Shown one piece after another: positions 19,326 through 27,628 of a stretch of 64,000 bases of DNA. This stretch comes from Pseudomonas koreensis (GTDB lineage: Bacteria; Pseudomonadota; Gammaproteobacteria; Pseudomonadales; Pseudomonadaceae). The DNA lies in contig NZ_JAOEJU010000009.1 in the NCBI RefSeq assembly GCF_025447595.1, positions 141,634-205,633 on the forward strand. Direction: 5' to 3'. Each line of letters begins with the position of its first letter. The stretch's first letter is position 1. The position numbers were made by a program, and so were the translations under genes. A model generated the notes under the pieces. That model was not told where the DNA came from and made no database searches. It worked only from the letters and a program-made list of their open reading frames with translations.

Positions 19326-19640
19326 ATGAAAAAATTCTGTTGTGTGTTGCTGGCGCTGCTTCCGCTGACTGCGTTCGCGTACCCGATCGATGTGGAGAAA
19401 GACCTCAACGGCCTGAAGATCGACTACAACGCGTTCGACACCGATAACGACATCGGCTCCATTCAGGTCAACAACTACGGCGACGTCGACGCAACCTGCA
19501 AGGTGGTGTTCACCAACGGCCCAGAGGCTCCACGCACTCGCAATATCGACGTCGCGGCAGGCAAGCATAAAAACGCTACCGCCAAGTTCACCCGGACCAT
19601 CATCAAGCTGCGCATCAAGCTGAGCTGCACGCCGAAGTAA
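19326..19640 (+). CDS. Small secreted protein of unknown function
   Basis: A 104-residue product with a clear signal peptide (KKFCCVLLALLPLTAFA, cleavage before YPIDVEK), giving a mature domain of about 86 residues with one Cys pair (Cys58 and Cys101 by count) that could form a disulphide. The domain looks beta-rich and ends in a basic tail (IKLRIKLSCTPK). Homologues in Pseudomonas are, from memory, sometimes labelled 3-phosphoglycerate kinase, which this cannot be given its size. ATG 19326 has GGAG eight bases upstream. A short hairpin at 19649 follows. Confidence 0.8.
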   Translation: MKKFCCVLLALLPLTAFAYPIDVEKDLNGLKIDYNAFDTDNDIGSIQVNNYGDVDATCKVVFTNGPEAPRTRNIDVAAGKHKNATAKFTRTIIKLRIKLSCTPK

Positions 19641-19648
19641 CGACATGT

Positions 19649-19674
19649 CCCTGTGGGGGCGGGCTCCCACAGGG
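19649..19674. terminator. Truncated REP hairpin
   Basis: CCCTGTGGG (19649-19657) and CCCACAGGG (19666-19674) form a perfect 9-bp stem around GGCGGGCT. It looks like a REP pair collapsed to its ends and probably stabilises or terminates the upstream transcript. Confidence 0.55.
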
Positions 19675-19799
19675 TATGGCTCGCATATAAACGAATTTTT
19701 CGATGCTTTGCAGCAATTATTTGCGCTTTTTCATCGATACGACTCTGTTTAACCTTCACTCCATCGACTTACAACATTCTCGGATGGAGGCTACACAAC

Positions 19800-20399
19800 A
19801 TGTCCCGCGTTCTGATCATCGAAAGCAGTGCCCGCCAGCAAGACTCGGTTTCCCGTCAACTGACCCAGACCTTCATCAGTCAGTGGAAAGCGGCGCATCC
19901 GGAAGATCAGATCACCGTTCGTGACCTCGCCGTGAACCCGGTGCCTCACCTGGACATCAACCTGCTGGGTGGCTGGATGAAGCCCGCTGACCAGCGCAAC
20001 GCCAATGAACAATCCTCGCTGGATCGTTCCAACGAACTGACAGATGAATTGCTGGCCGCCGACGTGCTGGTAATGGCAGCACCGATGTACAACTTCGCCA
20101 TCCCGAGCACCCTGAAAGCATGGCTCGACCATGTGCTGCGTGCCGGCGTGACTTTCAAGTACACCGAAACCGGCCCGCAAGGCCTGCTCAGCGGCAAGCG
20201 TGCCTACGTGCTGACCGCTCGCGGCGGCATCTACGCCGGTGGCCCTGCAGATCACCAGGAACCGTACCTGCGTCAGGTGATGGGTTTCATCGGTATCCAC
20301 GACGTGACCTTCATCCACGCTGAAGGCATGAACCTGGGCGGCGACTTCCAGGAGAAGGGCCTCAACCAGGCCAACGCCAAACTGTCCCAGGTCGCTTGA
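19800..20399 (+). CDS. azoR: FMN-dependent NADH-azoreductase
   Basis: A 199-residue flavodoxin-like quinone/azo reductase. The FMN phosphate loop ESSARQQDSVSRQL is near residues 8-21, MYNFAIPSTLKAWLDHV near 99-115 and the GG-containing loop TARGGIYAGG near 141-150. It reduces quinones and azo compounds with NADH in the cytosol and is usually part of thiol/quinone stress defence. ATG 19800 has GGAGG nine bases upstream. An intrinsic terminator follows at 20508. Confidence 0.94.
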   Translation: MSRVLIIESSARQQDSVSRQLTQTFISQWKAAHPEDQITVRDLAVNPVPHLDINLLGGWMKPADQRNANEQSSLDRSNELTDELLAADVLVMAAPMYNFAIPSTLKAWLDHVLRAGVTFKYTETGPQGLLSGKRAYVLTARGGIYAGGPADHQEPYLRQVMGFIGIHDVTFIHAEGMNLGGDFQEKGLNQANAKLSQVA

Positions 20400-20507
20400 T
20401 ATGTTAATCGCCAGATAATCGCCGATTGTTGTAGTGACCTGGCGCAACCCCTTCAAGGCTCTACGCGCATCGAACCTCCCTTTGCACTTGTTGCTCCTGA
20501 GTGCTGT

Positions 20508-20546
20508 AGCCCGATTGAACGCTTTAGCGAGATCGGGCTTTTTTTT
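20508..20546 (+). terminator. Rho-independent terminator of azoR
   Basis: AGCCCGAT (20508-20515) pairs with ATCGGGCT (20532-20539) and runs into eight consecutive T residues. It is the clearest single-direction terminator in this part of the window. Confidence 0.9.
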
Positions 20547-20611
20547 GCCCGGGATTTAGCGATGGCCGGCAAAAACCGCTATCGTCGCCGCCATTCGAAA
20601 TCGAGGCGAGC

Positions 20612-21493
20612 ATGGGCTATCTACTTTTTGTCACGCTGATCCAGGCGTTTTCCTTCAGTCTGATCGGCGAATACCTGGCCGGTCATGTCGACAGCTACTT
20701 CGCGGTGCTGGTGCGTGTAGTGCTGGCCGGGCTGGTGTTCATCCCGCTGACCCGCTGGCGTTCGGTGGAACCGGCGTTCATGCGCGGCATGCTGCTGATC
20801 GGCGCGTTGCAGTTCGGCGTGACCTATGTCTGCCTGTATTTGAGCTTCCGCGTACTGACGGTGCCGGAAGTGCTGCTGTTCACCATCCTTACGCCTCTGC
20901 ATGTGACGCTGATCGAAGATGCGCTCAACCGACGCTTCAACCCGTGGGCGTTGATCGCCGCACTGGTGGCGGTCGTCGGCGCGGCGGTGATTCGCTACGA
21001 TCGGATCAACCCGGACTTCTTCATGGGCTTTTTGCTGCTGCAACTGGCCAACTTCACCTACGCCGCCGGGCAGGTGCTGTACAAGCATCTGGTGGCGAAA
21101 CACCCGAGCGATCTGCCGCACTACCGGCGCTTCGGCTTCTTCTATCTCGGCGCACTGGCGGTGGCGTTGCCGGCGTTCCTGCTGTTCGGCAAATCCAACT
21201 TCCTGCCCGAAGCTCCGCTGCAATGGGGCGTGCTGGTGTTCCTTGGCCTGGTCTCGACCGCGCTCGGTTTGTATTGGTGGAACAAGGGCGCCTGCCTGGT
21301 CAACGGCGGCACCCTGGCGGTGATGAACAACCTGCACGTGCCGGTGGGGTTGCTGCTGAATCTGCTGATCTGGAATCAGCATGAAGAACTCGGGCGGTTG
21401 TTCCTTGGTGGCAGCGTGATCCTGGCGGCGGTTTGGATCAGCCGGTTGGGGATTCGCAAGCCGGGGTCAGTTGCTCCACCAGAAACTCGATAA
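20612..21493 (+). CDS. DMT-superfamily carboxylate/amino acid transporter
   Basis: A 293-residue membrane protein with ten predicted helices in two EamA repeats (for example YLLFVTLIQAFSFSLIGEYL at the start and LGLVSTALGLYWWNKGACLV near residue 215). It is the type annotated as carboxylate/amino acid/amine exporter of the inner membrane. GAGGCGAGC precedes ATG 20612. Its last 56 bp overlap the 3' end of the convergent LysR gene. Confidence 0.88.
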   Translation: MGYLLFVTLIQAFSFSLIGEYLAGHVDSYFAVLVRVVLAGLVFIPLTRWRSVEPAFMRGMLLIGALQFGVTYVCLYLSFRVLTVPEVLLFTILTPLHVTLIEDALNRRFNPWALIAALVAVVGAAVIRYDRINPDFFMGFLLLQLANFTYAAGQVLYKHLVAKHPSDLPHYRRFGFFYLGALAVALPAFLLFGKSNFLPEAPLQWGVLVFLGLVSTALGLYWWNKGACLVNGGTLAVMNNLHVPVGLLLNLLIWNQHEELGRLFLGGSVILAAVWISRLGIRKPGSVAPPETR

Positions 21494-22343
21494 ACGCCCG
21501 GGTCTTCTGCGGCACCCGCCGCGCTGACGAATACACCGCGTTTATGGTAATTGCCGGGGCTTGCCATTCGCACAGCACCGGCACCAGTCGTCCGGCTGCC
21601 AATGCTTCTTCGACGATGAAGTCCGGCAGCAGCGCAATGCCCATGCCGGACTCGGCCGCTTGCGCCAGCAGGTCACCATTGTTGGCGTGCAACGGCCCGG
21701 TCACGTTGACCCGTTGCGTCTCCTTGCCGTTGCACAGTTGCAGGCTGACGCCGCTTTGCAGATAGCCGTAGTTCAAGCATTGATGTGAGCGCAGATCCTG
21801 CGGGGTCAGCGGCGTGCCCGCGCGTTCGAGGTAAGCGGGCGAGGCGACCATGATTCGCGGCGCCGGCGCCAGTTGCCGGGCGATCATGGTTGAGTCAGGC
21901 AGGCTGGCGATACGGATGGTCACGTCGAACCCGCCGCGCACCGGATCGACCTGCTGGTCGCTGAGCACCAGTTGCAACTCGATGTTCGGGTGCTGCTCGT
22001 GGAACAGCGGAATCAGTTTGCCCAAGCGCCGCAGGCCGAACGACATCGGTGCGTTGACCCGCAACACCCCACGCAATTCGCCCACCCCGTCCCGCGCCCG
22101 CTGTTCGGCCTCATCCAGCGCCGCAATCACTTCCCGCGCCGCTTCGAAATACTCGGCTCCAGCCTCGGTCAGGTGCAGGCTGCGGGTGGTGCGTTGCAGC
22201 AGTTGCACGCCGATGGCTTCTTCCAGTGCCTGAATCTGTTTGCTGACTTTCGAGCGGGGCACGTCCATGGCTCGGGCGGCGGCTGCGAAGCCGTTTTCGC
22301 CGACCGTTACCACGAAGGCGCGCATGCATTCGATGCGATCCAT
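21438..22343 (-). CDS. LysR-family transcriptional regulator
   Basis: A 301-residue regulator starting MDRIECMRAFVVTVGENGFA, with helix-turn-helix AARAMDVPRSKVSKQIQALE near residues 22-41 and a LysR substrate domain with the usual APMSFGLRRLGKLIP opening. Divergent from a YcaC-like hydrolase, which it probably controls; a near-perfect 15-bp dyad lies 16 bp upstream of its start. Its C-terminal codons overlap those of the DMT gene on the other strand. Confidence 0.93.
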   Translation of the reverse strand: MDRIECMRAFVVTVGENGFAAAARAMDVPRSKVSKQIQALEEAIGVQLLQRTTRSLHLTEAGAEYFEAAREVIAALDEAEQRARDGVGELRGVLRVNAPMSFGLRRLGKLIPLFHEQHPNIELQLVLSDQQVDPVRGGFDVTIRIASLPDSTMIARQLAPAPRIMVASPAYLERAGTPLTPQDLRSHQCLNYGYLQSGVSLQLCNGKETQRVNVTGPLHANNGDLLAQAAESGMGIALLPDFIVEEALAAGRLVPVLCEWQAPAITINAVYSSARRVPQKTRAFIEFLVEQLTPACESPTG

Positions 22344-22358
22344 GATTGTCCCTTTTTT

Positions 22359-22373
22359 AGAATCAATGATTCT
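22359..22373. promoter_or_regulatory. Candidate LysR operator
   Basis: AGAATCA-A-TGATTCT is a perfect dyad around a single central base, located between the divergent LysR and hydrolase genes and fitting the T-N11-A form of LysR sites (ATCAATGAT core). Confidence 0.55.
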
Positions 22374-22512
22374 CGATTTTATGGAATTGTCCCTTTATCG
22401 GCTAGCCCCTAAAGTGACATCCAAGCCGAGACAACAACGCCGAAGACGGCAAGCCACTCGACTCACCCATTACCCAATCGAAACTCTGAAACGACATCAA
22501 AAGGAACGCGCC

Positions 22513-23157
22513 ATGTCTATCCGTGAACTGCTGAACCCAACCAACTCCGCCCTGATCCTGATCGACCACCAGCCACAAATGGCGTTCGGCGTGCAGTCGA
22601 TCGACCGTCAGACCCTGAAGAACAACACCGTCGGCCTGGCCAAGGCAGCGAAGATCTTCAATGTGCCGACCATCTACACCTCGGTCGAAACCGAAAGCTT
22701 CAGCGGCTACATCTGGCCGGAACTGCTGGCAGTTCACCCGGAGCAGAAGCCGATCGAGCGCACCTCGATGAACTCCTGGGAAGACAAGGCGCTGGTTGAC
22801 GCCGTGAAGGCCACCGGCCGCAAGAAACTGATCATCGCTGCGTTGTGGACCGAGGTCTGCCTGACCTTCCCGGCACTGGAAGCCCTGGCCGAAGGCTACG
22901 AGGTGTACATCGTCACCGACGCGTCCGGCGGCACCACCAAAGAAGCTCACGACATGTCGGTACAGCGGATGATTCAGGCCGGTGCGGTACCGGTGACCTG
23001 GCAGCAAGTGTTGCTCGAGTACCAGCGTGACTGGGCGCACAAAGACACTTATCAGGCGGTGATGGACCTGGTGCTGGAACACAGCGGCGCGTACGGCATG
23101 GGCGTCGATTACGCCTACACCATGGTGCACAAGGCACCGCAGCGGCAGGCCAAATAA
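22513..23157 (+). CDS. Isochorismatase-fold hydrolase, YcaC-like
   Basis: A 214-residue cysteine hydrolase. Asp18 lies in LILIDHQPQM and the catalytic Cys116 in WTEVCLTFPAL, preceded by the ERTSMNSWED loop that lies at the active site in YcaC. The cis-peptide and ATD-like features (VTDASGGTTKEAH) match the YcaC subfamily, octameric enzymes of uncertain substrate. I chose ATG 22513 (AAAAGGAA upstream) over the longer open frame from 22240, which would overlap the LysR coding region. Expression is probably governed by the divergent LysR. Confidence 0.9.
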   Translation: MSIRELLNPTNSALILIDHQPQMAFGVQSIDRQTLKNNTVGLAKAAKIFNVPTIYTSVETESFSGYIWPELLAVHPEQKPIERTSMNSWEDKALVDAVKATGRKKLIIAALWTEVCLTFPALEALAEGYEVYIVTDASGGTTKEAHDMSVQRMIQAGAVPVTWQQVLLEYQRDWAHKDTYQAVMDLVLEHSGAYGMGVDYAYTMVHKAPQRQAK

Positions 23158-23185
23158 GGCGATATTTCGAAATAGATGCAGTACC

Positions 23186-23275
23186 TGTGGGAGCGAGCTT
23201 GCTCGCGAAGGCGTCATGTCAGTCGACATTTATGTTGAATGACCTGCTGCATTCGCGAGCAAGCTCGCTCCCACA
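23186..23275. repeat. REP pair (REPIN-like), AAGCTCG subtype
   Basis: TGTGGGAGCGAGCTTGCTCG begins at 23186; the inverted copy ends CAAGCTCGCTCCCACA at 23275. It lies between convergent genes. Confidence 0.9.
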
Positions 23276-23289
23276 TTTGATCGGTGGTT

Positions 23290-24588
23290 TTACATCAGAT
23301 GCTTTCCAGCCTCGGGTATATGCGCCGAGCCCAACACCGCCGGCAACAAACCGGAGCGCAAATCCCCGCCACTCGGCTGCTGATACAGGCTCAACCCGAA
23401 CTCCGGCAGCACCGCCAGCAGGTAATCGAAAATATCCCCCTGAATCCGCTCGTAATCGGCCCACACCGTGGTGGTGGTGAAGCAATAGATTTCCAGCGGA
23501 ATGCCCTGGGCCGTGGTCTGCATCTGGCGGACCATGCAGGTCATGTTCGGCTGGATCTCCGGGTGGCTTTTCAGATAGGCCAGCGCATACGCCCGGAAGG
23601 TGCCGATGTTGGTCATGCGCCGGCGGTTGGCCGACATCGCAGCGACATTGCCCTGCGCCTCGTTCCAGGCTTTGAGCTCGGCTTTCTTGCGGCCCATGTA
23701 GGCGGTCAGCAGGTGCACCTGGGAGAGTTTTTCCTCTTCATCGTCGCGGATGAAACGCACACCGCTGGCGTCGATGAACAGACTGCGCTTGATCCGCCGC
23801 CCGCCTGACTGCTGCATGCCGCGCCAGTTTCTGAACGACTCGGACATCAGGCGCCAGGTCGGGATCGAGACGATGGTCTTGTCGAAATTCTGCACCTTGA
23901 CTGTGTGCAGGGTGATATCCACCACATCGCCATCGGCGCCGACCTGCGGCATTTCGATCCAGTCGCCTACCCGCAGCATGTCGTTGCTGGTCAGTTGCAC
24001 GCTGGCGACGAACGACAGCAGGGTGTCCTTGTAGACCAACAGGATCACCGCCGACATCGCACCCAGACCGGACAGCAGCAACAGCGGCGAACGGTCGATC
24101 AGGGTGGCGACGATGATGATCGCGCCGAACACGTACAGGACCATTTTTGCCAGTTGCACATAACCCTTGATCGAGCGGGTGCGGGCGTGTTCGGTGCGGG
24201 CGTAGATGTCCAGCAGCGCATTGAGCAGGGCGCTGACCGACAGCAGCAGGAACAGAATGGTGAACGCCAGCGCCACGTTGCCGAGGAACACCGTGGCGGT
24301 CTTGCTCAGCTCCGGCACCAGGTGCAGGCCGAACTGGATCACCAGCGACGGCGTCATCTGCGCCAGACGCTGAAACACCTTGTTATGCCGAAAGTCGTTG
24401 ATCCAGTGCAGTGCGGGCTGGCGACCGAGCATGCGGCTGGCATGCAGGATCAGGTAACGCGCCACTCGTCCGAGGACCAGTGCGATTACCAGCAACAGGA
24501 TCAGAGCCAGGCCGGCGTGCAGGAACGGGTGCTGATCGAGGGCACCCCAGAGGTCTTGGGCGTTGAGCCAGAGCTGTTTGAAATCCAT
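23290..24588 (-). CDS. Mechanosensitive ion channel, YbdG/MscM type
   Basis: A 432-residue MscS-superfamily protein. There are about five transmembrane helices in residues 20-210; the pore-lining segment is SGLGAMSAVILLVYKDTLLS, followed by the beta domain (MLRVGDWIEMPQVGADGDVV) and a cytoplasmic C-terminal domain with the YbdG-specific insertion near residues 275-320. E. coli YbdG gives a miniconductance channel that responds to osmotic downshock. A weak ribosome site precedes ATG 24588; the gene is divergent from the DEAD-box helicase. Confidence 0.9.
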   Translation of the reverse strand: MDFKQLWLNAQDLWGALDQHPFLHAGLALILLLVIALVLGRVARYLILHASRMLGRQPALHWINDFRHNKVFQRLAQMTPSLVIQFGLHLVPELSKTATVFLGNVALAFTILFLLLSVSALLNALLDIYARTEHARTRSIKGYVQLAKMVLYVFGAIIIVATLIDRSPLLLLSGLGAMSAVILLVYKDTLLSFVASVQLTSNDMLRVGDWIEMPQVGADGDVVDITLHTVKVQNFDKTIVSIPTWRLMSESFRNWRGMQQSGGRRIKRSLFIDASGVRFIRDDEEEKLSQVHLLTAYMGRKKAELKAWNEAQGNVAAMSANRRRMTNIGTFRAYALAYLKSHPEIQPNMTCMVRQMQTTAQGIPLEIYCFTTTTVWADYERIQGDIFDYLLAVLPEFGLSLYQQPSGGDLRSGLLPAVLGSAHIPEAGKHLM

Positions 24589-24779
24589 GAGAGAGACGAT
24601 TCTTCTGTAAGACGCGACGGGCGATTAGAGCATTTAAGACGCTGTGTATTACCGTTGGAGACAAATCGAGCAACAAAAAAGCCACTGATTACGGCGGATT
24701 TCACAAAGAAACTCGGCCTGAGCGCTCGAAACCGGTAACCTATGCAGCTGATTTTTTGCATATCTTCGAGGTAGCACCC

Positions 24780-26120
24780 GTGTTTTCCCAATTCGCCCTG
24801 CACGAACGCCTGCTCAAAGCCGTGGCCGAGCTGAAATTTGTCGAGCCAACGCCTGTGCAAGCCGCGGCCATTCCGCTGGCGCTTCAGGGGCGTGACCTGC
24901 GGGTGACGGCGCAAACCGGTAGCGGCAAGACCGCCGCTTTTGTCCTGCCGATCCTCAATCGCCTGATCGGCCCGGCCAAGGTCCGCGTCAGCATCAAGAC
25001 CCTGATCCTGTTGCCGACCCGCGAACTGGCCCAGCAGACCCTGAAGGAAGTCGAGCGCTTTTCGCAGTTCACTTTCATCAAGACCGGCCTGATCACCGGC
25101 GGTGAAGACTTCAAGGTCCAGGCTGCCATGCTGCGCAAGGTACCGGACATCCTGATCGGCACCCCGGGCCGGATGATCGAGCAGCTGAACGCCGGCAACC
25201 TCGATTTGAAAGAAGTCGAAGTGCTGGTGCTCGACGAAGCCGACCGCATGCTCGACATGGGTTTCGCCGAAGACGTGCAGCGTCTGGTCGACGAATGTCC
25301 GAACCGTCAGCAGACCATGCTGTTCTCCGCCACCACCGGCGGGTCCGGCCTGCGCGAGATGATCGCCAAGGTGCTGAACAACCCTGAGCACTTGCAGCTC
25401 AACGCGGTCAGCCAGCTGAACGACACCACCCGTCAGCAGATCATCACCGCCGACCACAACCAGCACAAAGAACAGATCGTCAACTGGCTGCTGGCCAACG
25501 AGACCTATCAGAAGGCCATTGTCTTCACCAACACCCGGGCCATGGCCGACCGCATCTACGGTCGCCTCGTCGCCCAGGAATACAAGGCGTTCGTGCTGCA
25601 CGGCGAGAAAGACCAGAAGGACCGCAAACTGGCGATCGACCGTCTGAAGCAGGGCGGCGTGAAGATCCTGGTGGCCACCGATGTGGCGGCCCGTGGTCTG
25701 GACGTTGATGGCCTGGATCTGGTGATCAACTTCGACATGCCACGCAGCGGCGACGAATACGTACACCGGATCGGTCGTACCGGCCGTGCCGGCAATGACG
25801 GTCTGGCGATCTCGCTGATCTGCCACGGCGACTGGAACCTGATGTCGAGCATCGAGCGCTACCTAAAGCAGCGGTTCGAGCGTCGCACCATCAAGGAAGT
25901 CAAAGGCACCTACGGCGGGCCGAAAAAGGTCAAGGCTTCGGGCAAGGCCGTCGGCGTGAAAAAGAAAAAGACCGACGCCAAGGGCGACAAGAAGAAAACC
26001 GCCGCCAAGACCCCGACCAAGCGCAAGAGCGCTAACCGTCCGAAGCCGGACGCACTGGTGAGCAGCGACGGCATGGCCCCGCTGAAACGCCGCAAACCGG
26101 CAGCGCCAGCGGCTGAATAA
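24780..26120 (+). CDS. DEAD-box ATP-dependent RNA helicase
   Basis: A 446-residue helicase starting at GTG 24780 (GAGGT seven bases upstream), giving MFSQFALHERLLKAVAELKF. Motifs are the Q-motif PTPVQAAAIP, Walker A AQTGSGKT (44-51), PTRELAQQ, TPGR, DEAD (152-155), SAT (183-185), VATDVAARGLDV and HRIGRTGRAG. A lysine-rich low-complexity tail of about 70 residues (KKKKTDAKGDKKKTAAK) probably binds RNA. The SrmB/RhlE-like group acts in ribosome assembly and mRNA turnover. The in-frame TTG 24756 is an alternative but lacks a ribosome site. Confidence 0.93.
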   Translation: MFSQFALHERLLKAVAELKFVEPTPVQAAAIPLALQGRDLRVTAQTGSGKTAAFVLPILNRLIGPAKVRVSIKTLILLPTRELAQQTLKEVERFSQFTFIKTGLITGGEDFKVQAAMLRKVPDILIGTPGRMIEQLNAGNLDLKEVEVLVLDEADRMLDMGFAEDVQRLVDECPNRQQTMLFSATTGGSGLREMIAKVLNNPEHLQLNAVSQLNDTTRQQIITADHNQHKEQIVNWLLANETYQKAIVFTNTRAMADRIYGRLVAQEYKAFVLHGEKDQKDRKLAIDRLKQGGVKILVATDVAARGLDVDGLDLVINFDMPRSGDEYVHRIGRTGRAGNDGLAISLICHGDWNLMSSIERYLKQRFERRTIKEVKGTYGGPKKVKASGKAVGVKKKKTDAKGDKKKTAAKTPTKRKSANRPKPDALVSSDGMAPLKRRKPAAPAAE

Positions 26121-26133
26121 GTCGTTTCAGGCA

Positions 26134-26174
26134 GGCAAAGAAAAACCCGGACATGGTCCGGGTTTTTCTTTGCC
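26134..26174. terminator. Bidirectional terminator after DEAD-box gene
   Basis: GGCAAAGAAAAACCCGGAC and GTCCGGGTTTTTCTTTGCC are exact complements around ATG. They serve the helicase gene on the plus strand and the 199-aa gene on the minus strand. Confidence 0.9.
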
Positions 26175-26182
26175 TCCGTTTA

Positions 26183-26782
26183 TCAACTGCCCAGCAAGCC
26201 AGTGGTGTCGGCGTCAAAACGCCGCTTGGCTTGATCGGCTGCCGTTTTGAGCAGGGCGAGCAGGGCGGCCTCGCTGTACAGCCCGGACAGTGCCAGCTCT
26301 TTTGGCGTTGGCTCGATCGGGATCAGTACATCTTCACCCGCCGAATGCAGCCAGATCGCTACAAGGTGCAGCGCCGACACAAACAGCATTCGCAGTTCAA
26401 CGGTTTTGCCCTTCAGTTGTGGCGATTGCTCCGCCAGTTTCAGCGCATCGACCGTGGCGCTCGCCAGGTTGCCGTGGTTCAACGAGGCGAACTCGACGTG
26501 ACCGCGTACTTCGGCCAATTGCGCATCGGCAATCGAAACACCGCCGGAGAACACCAGGTAATGCCAGTCGCCCACGCGGGCGTTTTTCAGGCCTTTGCCC
26601 TGGCTCAGGTCGTCCAGACTGAGCGAGTAGCCGCGATAGGCCTCGCTGAGGCTGATCCCGGCGGGCGCAGCACTGGCGAATTGGCGATTGACGCCGAAGC
26701 CCTGTGTCTGCAAAGCCGCCTGTAAGGCCGGACGCAAAGTCTGCACGCCGTTGGAAGGCGCCTTTGGATAAGTCAGTTGCAT
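26183..26782 (-). CDS. Protein of unknown function, partner of papain-like peptidase
   Basis: A 199-residue protein that I do not recognise. No signal peptide or membrane helix is evident. The first half has a beta-like pattern (SLDDLSQGKGLKNARVGDWH, then LVFSGGVSIADAQLAEVRGH); the middle (LRMLFVSALHLVAIWLHSAG) could be an amphipathic helix; the end is alpha-helical (LLALLKTAADQAKRRFDA). AGGAGG lies eight bases before ATG 26782. It starts 12 bp after the stop of the peptidase gene, so the two form an operon ended by the terminator at 26134. Being always encoded with the peptidase would suggest an inhibitor, substrate or immunity role; that is only inference. Confidence 0.75.
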   Translation of the reverse strand: MQLTYPKAPSNGVQTLRPALQAALQTQGFGVNRQFASAAPAGISLSEAYRGYSLSLDDLSQGKGLKNARVGDWHYLVFSGGVSIADAQLAEVRGHVEFASLNHGNLASATVDALKLAEQSPQLKGKTVELRMLFVSALHLVAIWLHSAGEDVLIPIEPTPKELALSGLYSEAALLALLKTAADQAKRRFDADTTGLLGS

Positions 26783-26794
26783 GATGTCGCCCTC

Positions 26795-27379
26795 CTAATT
26801 TTTTGCCGTGAAGTAAGTGTGGGTCCAGTTGCCGCCGCCGTTGTAGGAACCGGGGAAGGAGCTCAGTGCGCGAGTCGAATAGCCGTAGATCGAATCCGCG
26901 ACCAGCACGTAATTGCCGTTGGTGCCGTAGATCGCCAGAAAGTGCGCACCGCCGCCGTACCAGGCACAGCGCAGGCCGACCGGGCGGCCCATGTTGATCT
27001 GGTTCTGGATGGCCGACATCTGCAGCGAGCCCGAATTCATGCCGTTGAAGCTGCGGGTGATCTTCAGCGCAACGTCCAGATAGCCGTACACGTTGCACGG
27101 CCCCGGTTGATTGCAGCAGTTGCGGTCCAGCGCGGCGCTGGCAACGGCGCATTGGGTCCAGGACCCGGTGCCGTAATAATTGCCGATCGAGGCGGAAGCC
27201 GCGGCCCAGCACCAGTTGGTCTGAGTCTGTTGCTGCATCGTGAAGTTCAGGCTGGCGGCCGCCAGGGCGCGTTGTTGTACAGCCGCCTCGACTTCGACCA
27301 GTTGCGGGTCGAGCAGATGGCCAATCAGACATTCGGGCAGGGTGTTGCCGGTGAATGCCGTTGTTTCAGTGGTTAACAT
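26795..27379 (-). CDS. Papain-like cysteine peptidase (AvrRpt2/C70-type)
   Basis: A 194-residue peptidase. Catalytic Cys57 lies in the diagnostic QTNWCWAAAS, His146 in GGGAHFLAIYG and Asp162 in LVADSIYGYS, so the triad is complete. Typical of PF12385 proteins are the CCNQPGPCN loop and the WYGGG turn. The first 45 residues (ending VEAAVQQRALAAASL) precede the domain and could be a propeptide or targeting region, but there is no Sec signal. Secreted members of this fold include the plant-pathogen effector AvrRpt2; chromosomal bacterial ones are little studied. GGAGG precedes ATG 27379. It is first gene of a two-gene operon and has a tandem 22-bp repeat 136-169 bp upstream. Confidence 0.85.
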   Translation of the reverse strand: MLTTETTAFTGNTLPECLIGHLLDPQLVEVEAAVQQRALAAASLNFTMQQQTQTNWCWAAASASIGNYYGTGSWTQCAVASAALDRNCCNQPGPCNVYGYLDVALKITRSFNGMNSGSLQMSAIQNQINMGRPVGLRCAWYGGGAHFLAIYGTNGNYVLVADSIYGYSTRALSSFPGSYNGGGNWTHTYFTAKN

Positions 27380-27514
27380 TTTTCAATCCTCCATGAATGA
27401 AAACAAACGTTCCGCGTTTGCGGGATAACGGTATTGCCGAGCGATCGGTCTTCAAGGGTTGCCATCTCCAATGGCCGGTTCCGATCAGGCTCGGGGTAAC
27501 CCTAGGTCTGAATA

Positions 27515-27548
27515 TGCATTTGTGCAAATAACAAAATGCACTAATGCA
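27515..27548. promoter_or_regulatory. Tandem 22-bp-period TGCA-N4-TGCA sites
   Basis: TGCATTTGTGCA (27515-27526) and TGCACTAATGCA (27537-27548) are two half-palindromic sites spaced 22 bp centre to centre, on the same helix face. Read on the minus strand both start ATTTGCA and end TGCA. They lie upstream of the peptidase operon in an AT-rich patch and look like a double operator. Confidence 0.5.
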
Positions 27549-27628
27549 AATTTCCGGACAAAAGAAAGCAGACTTTGGTATCGATCCAGCCTGATCGGTG
27601 CCAAAGCCTGCCGTTGTCTGAGCGGGTG

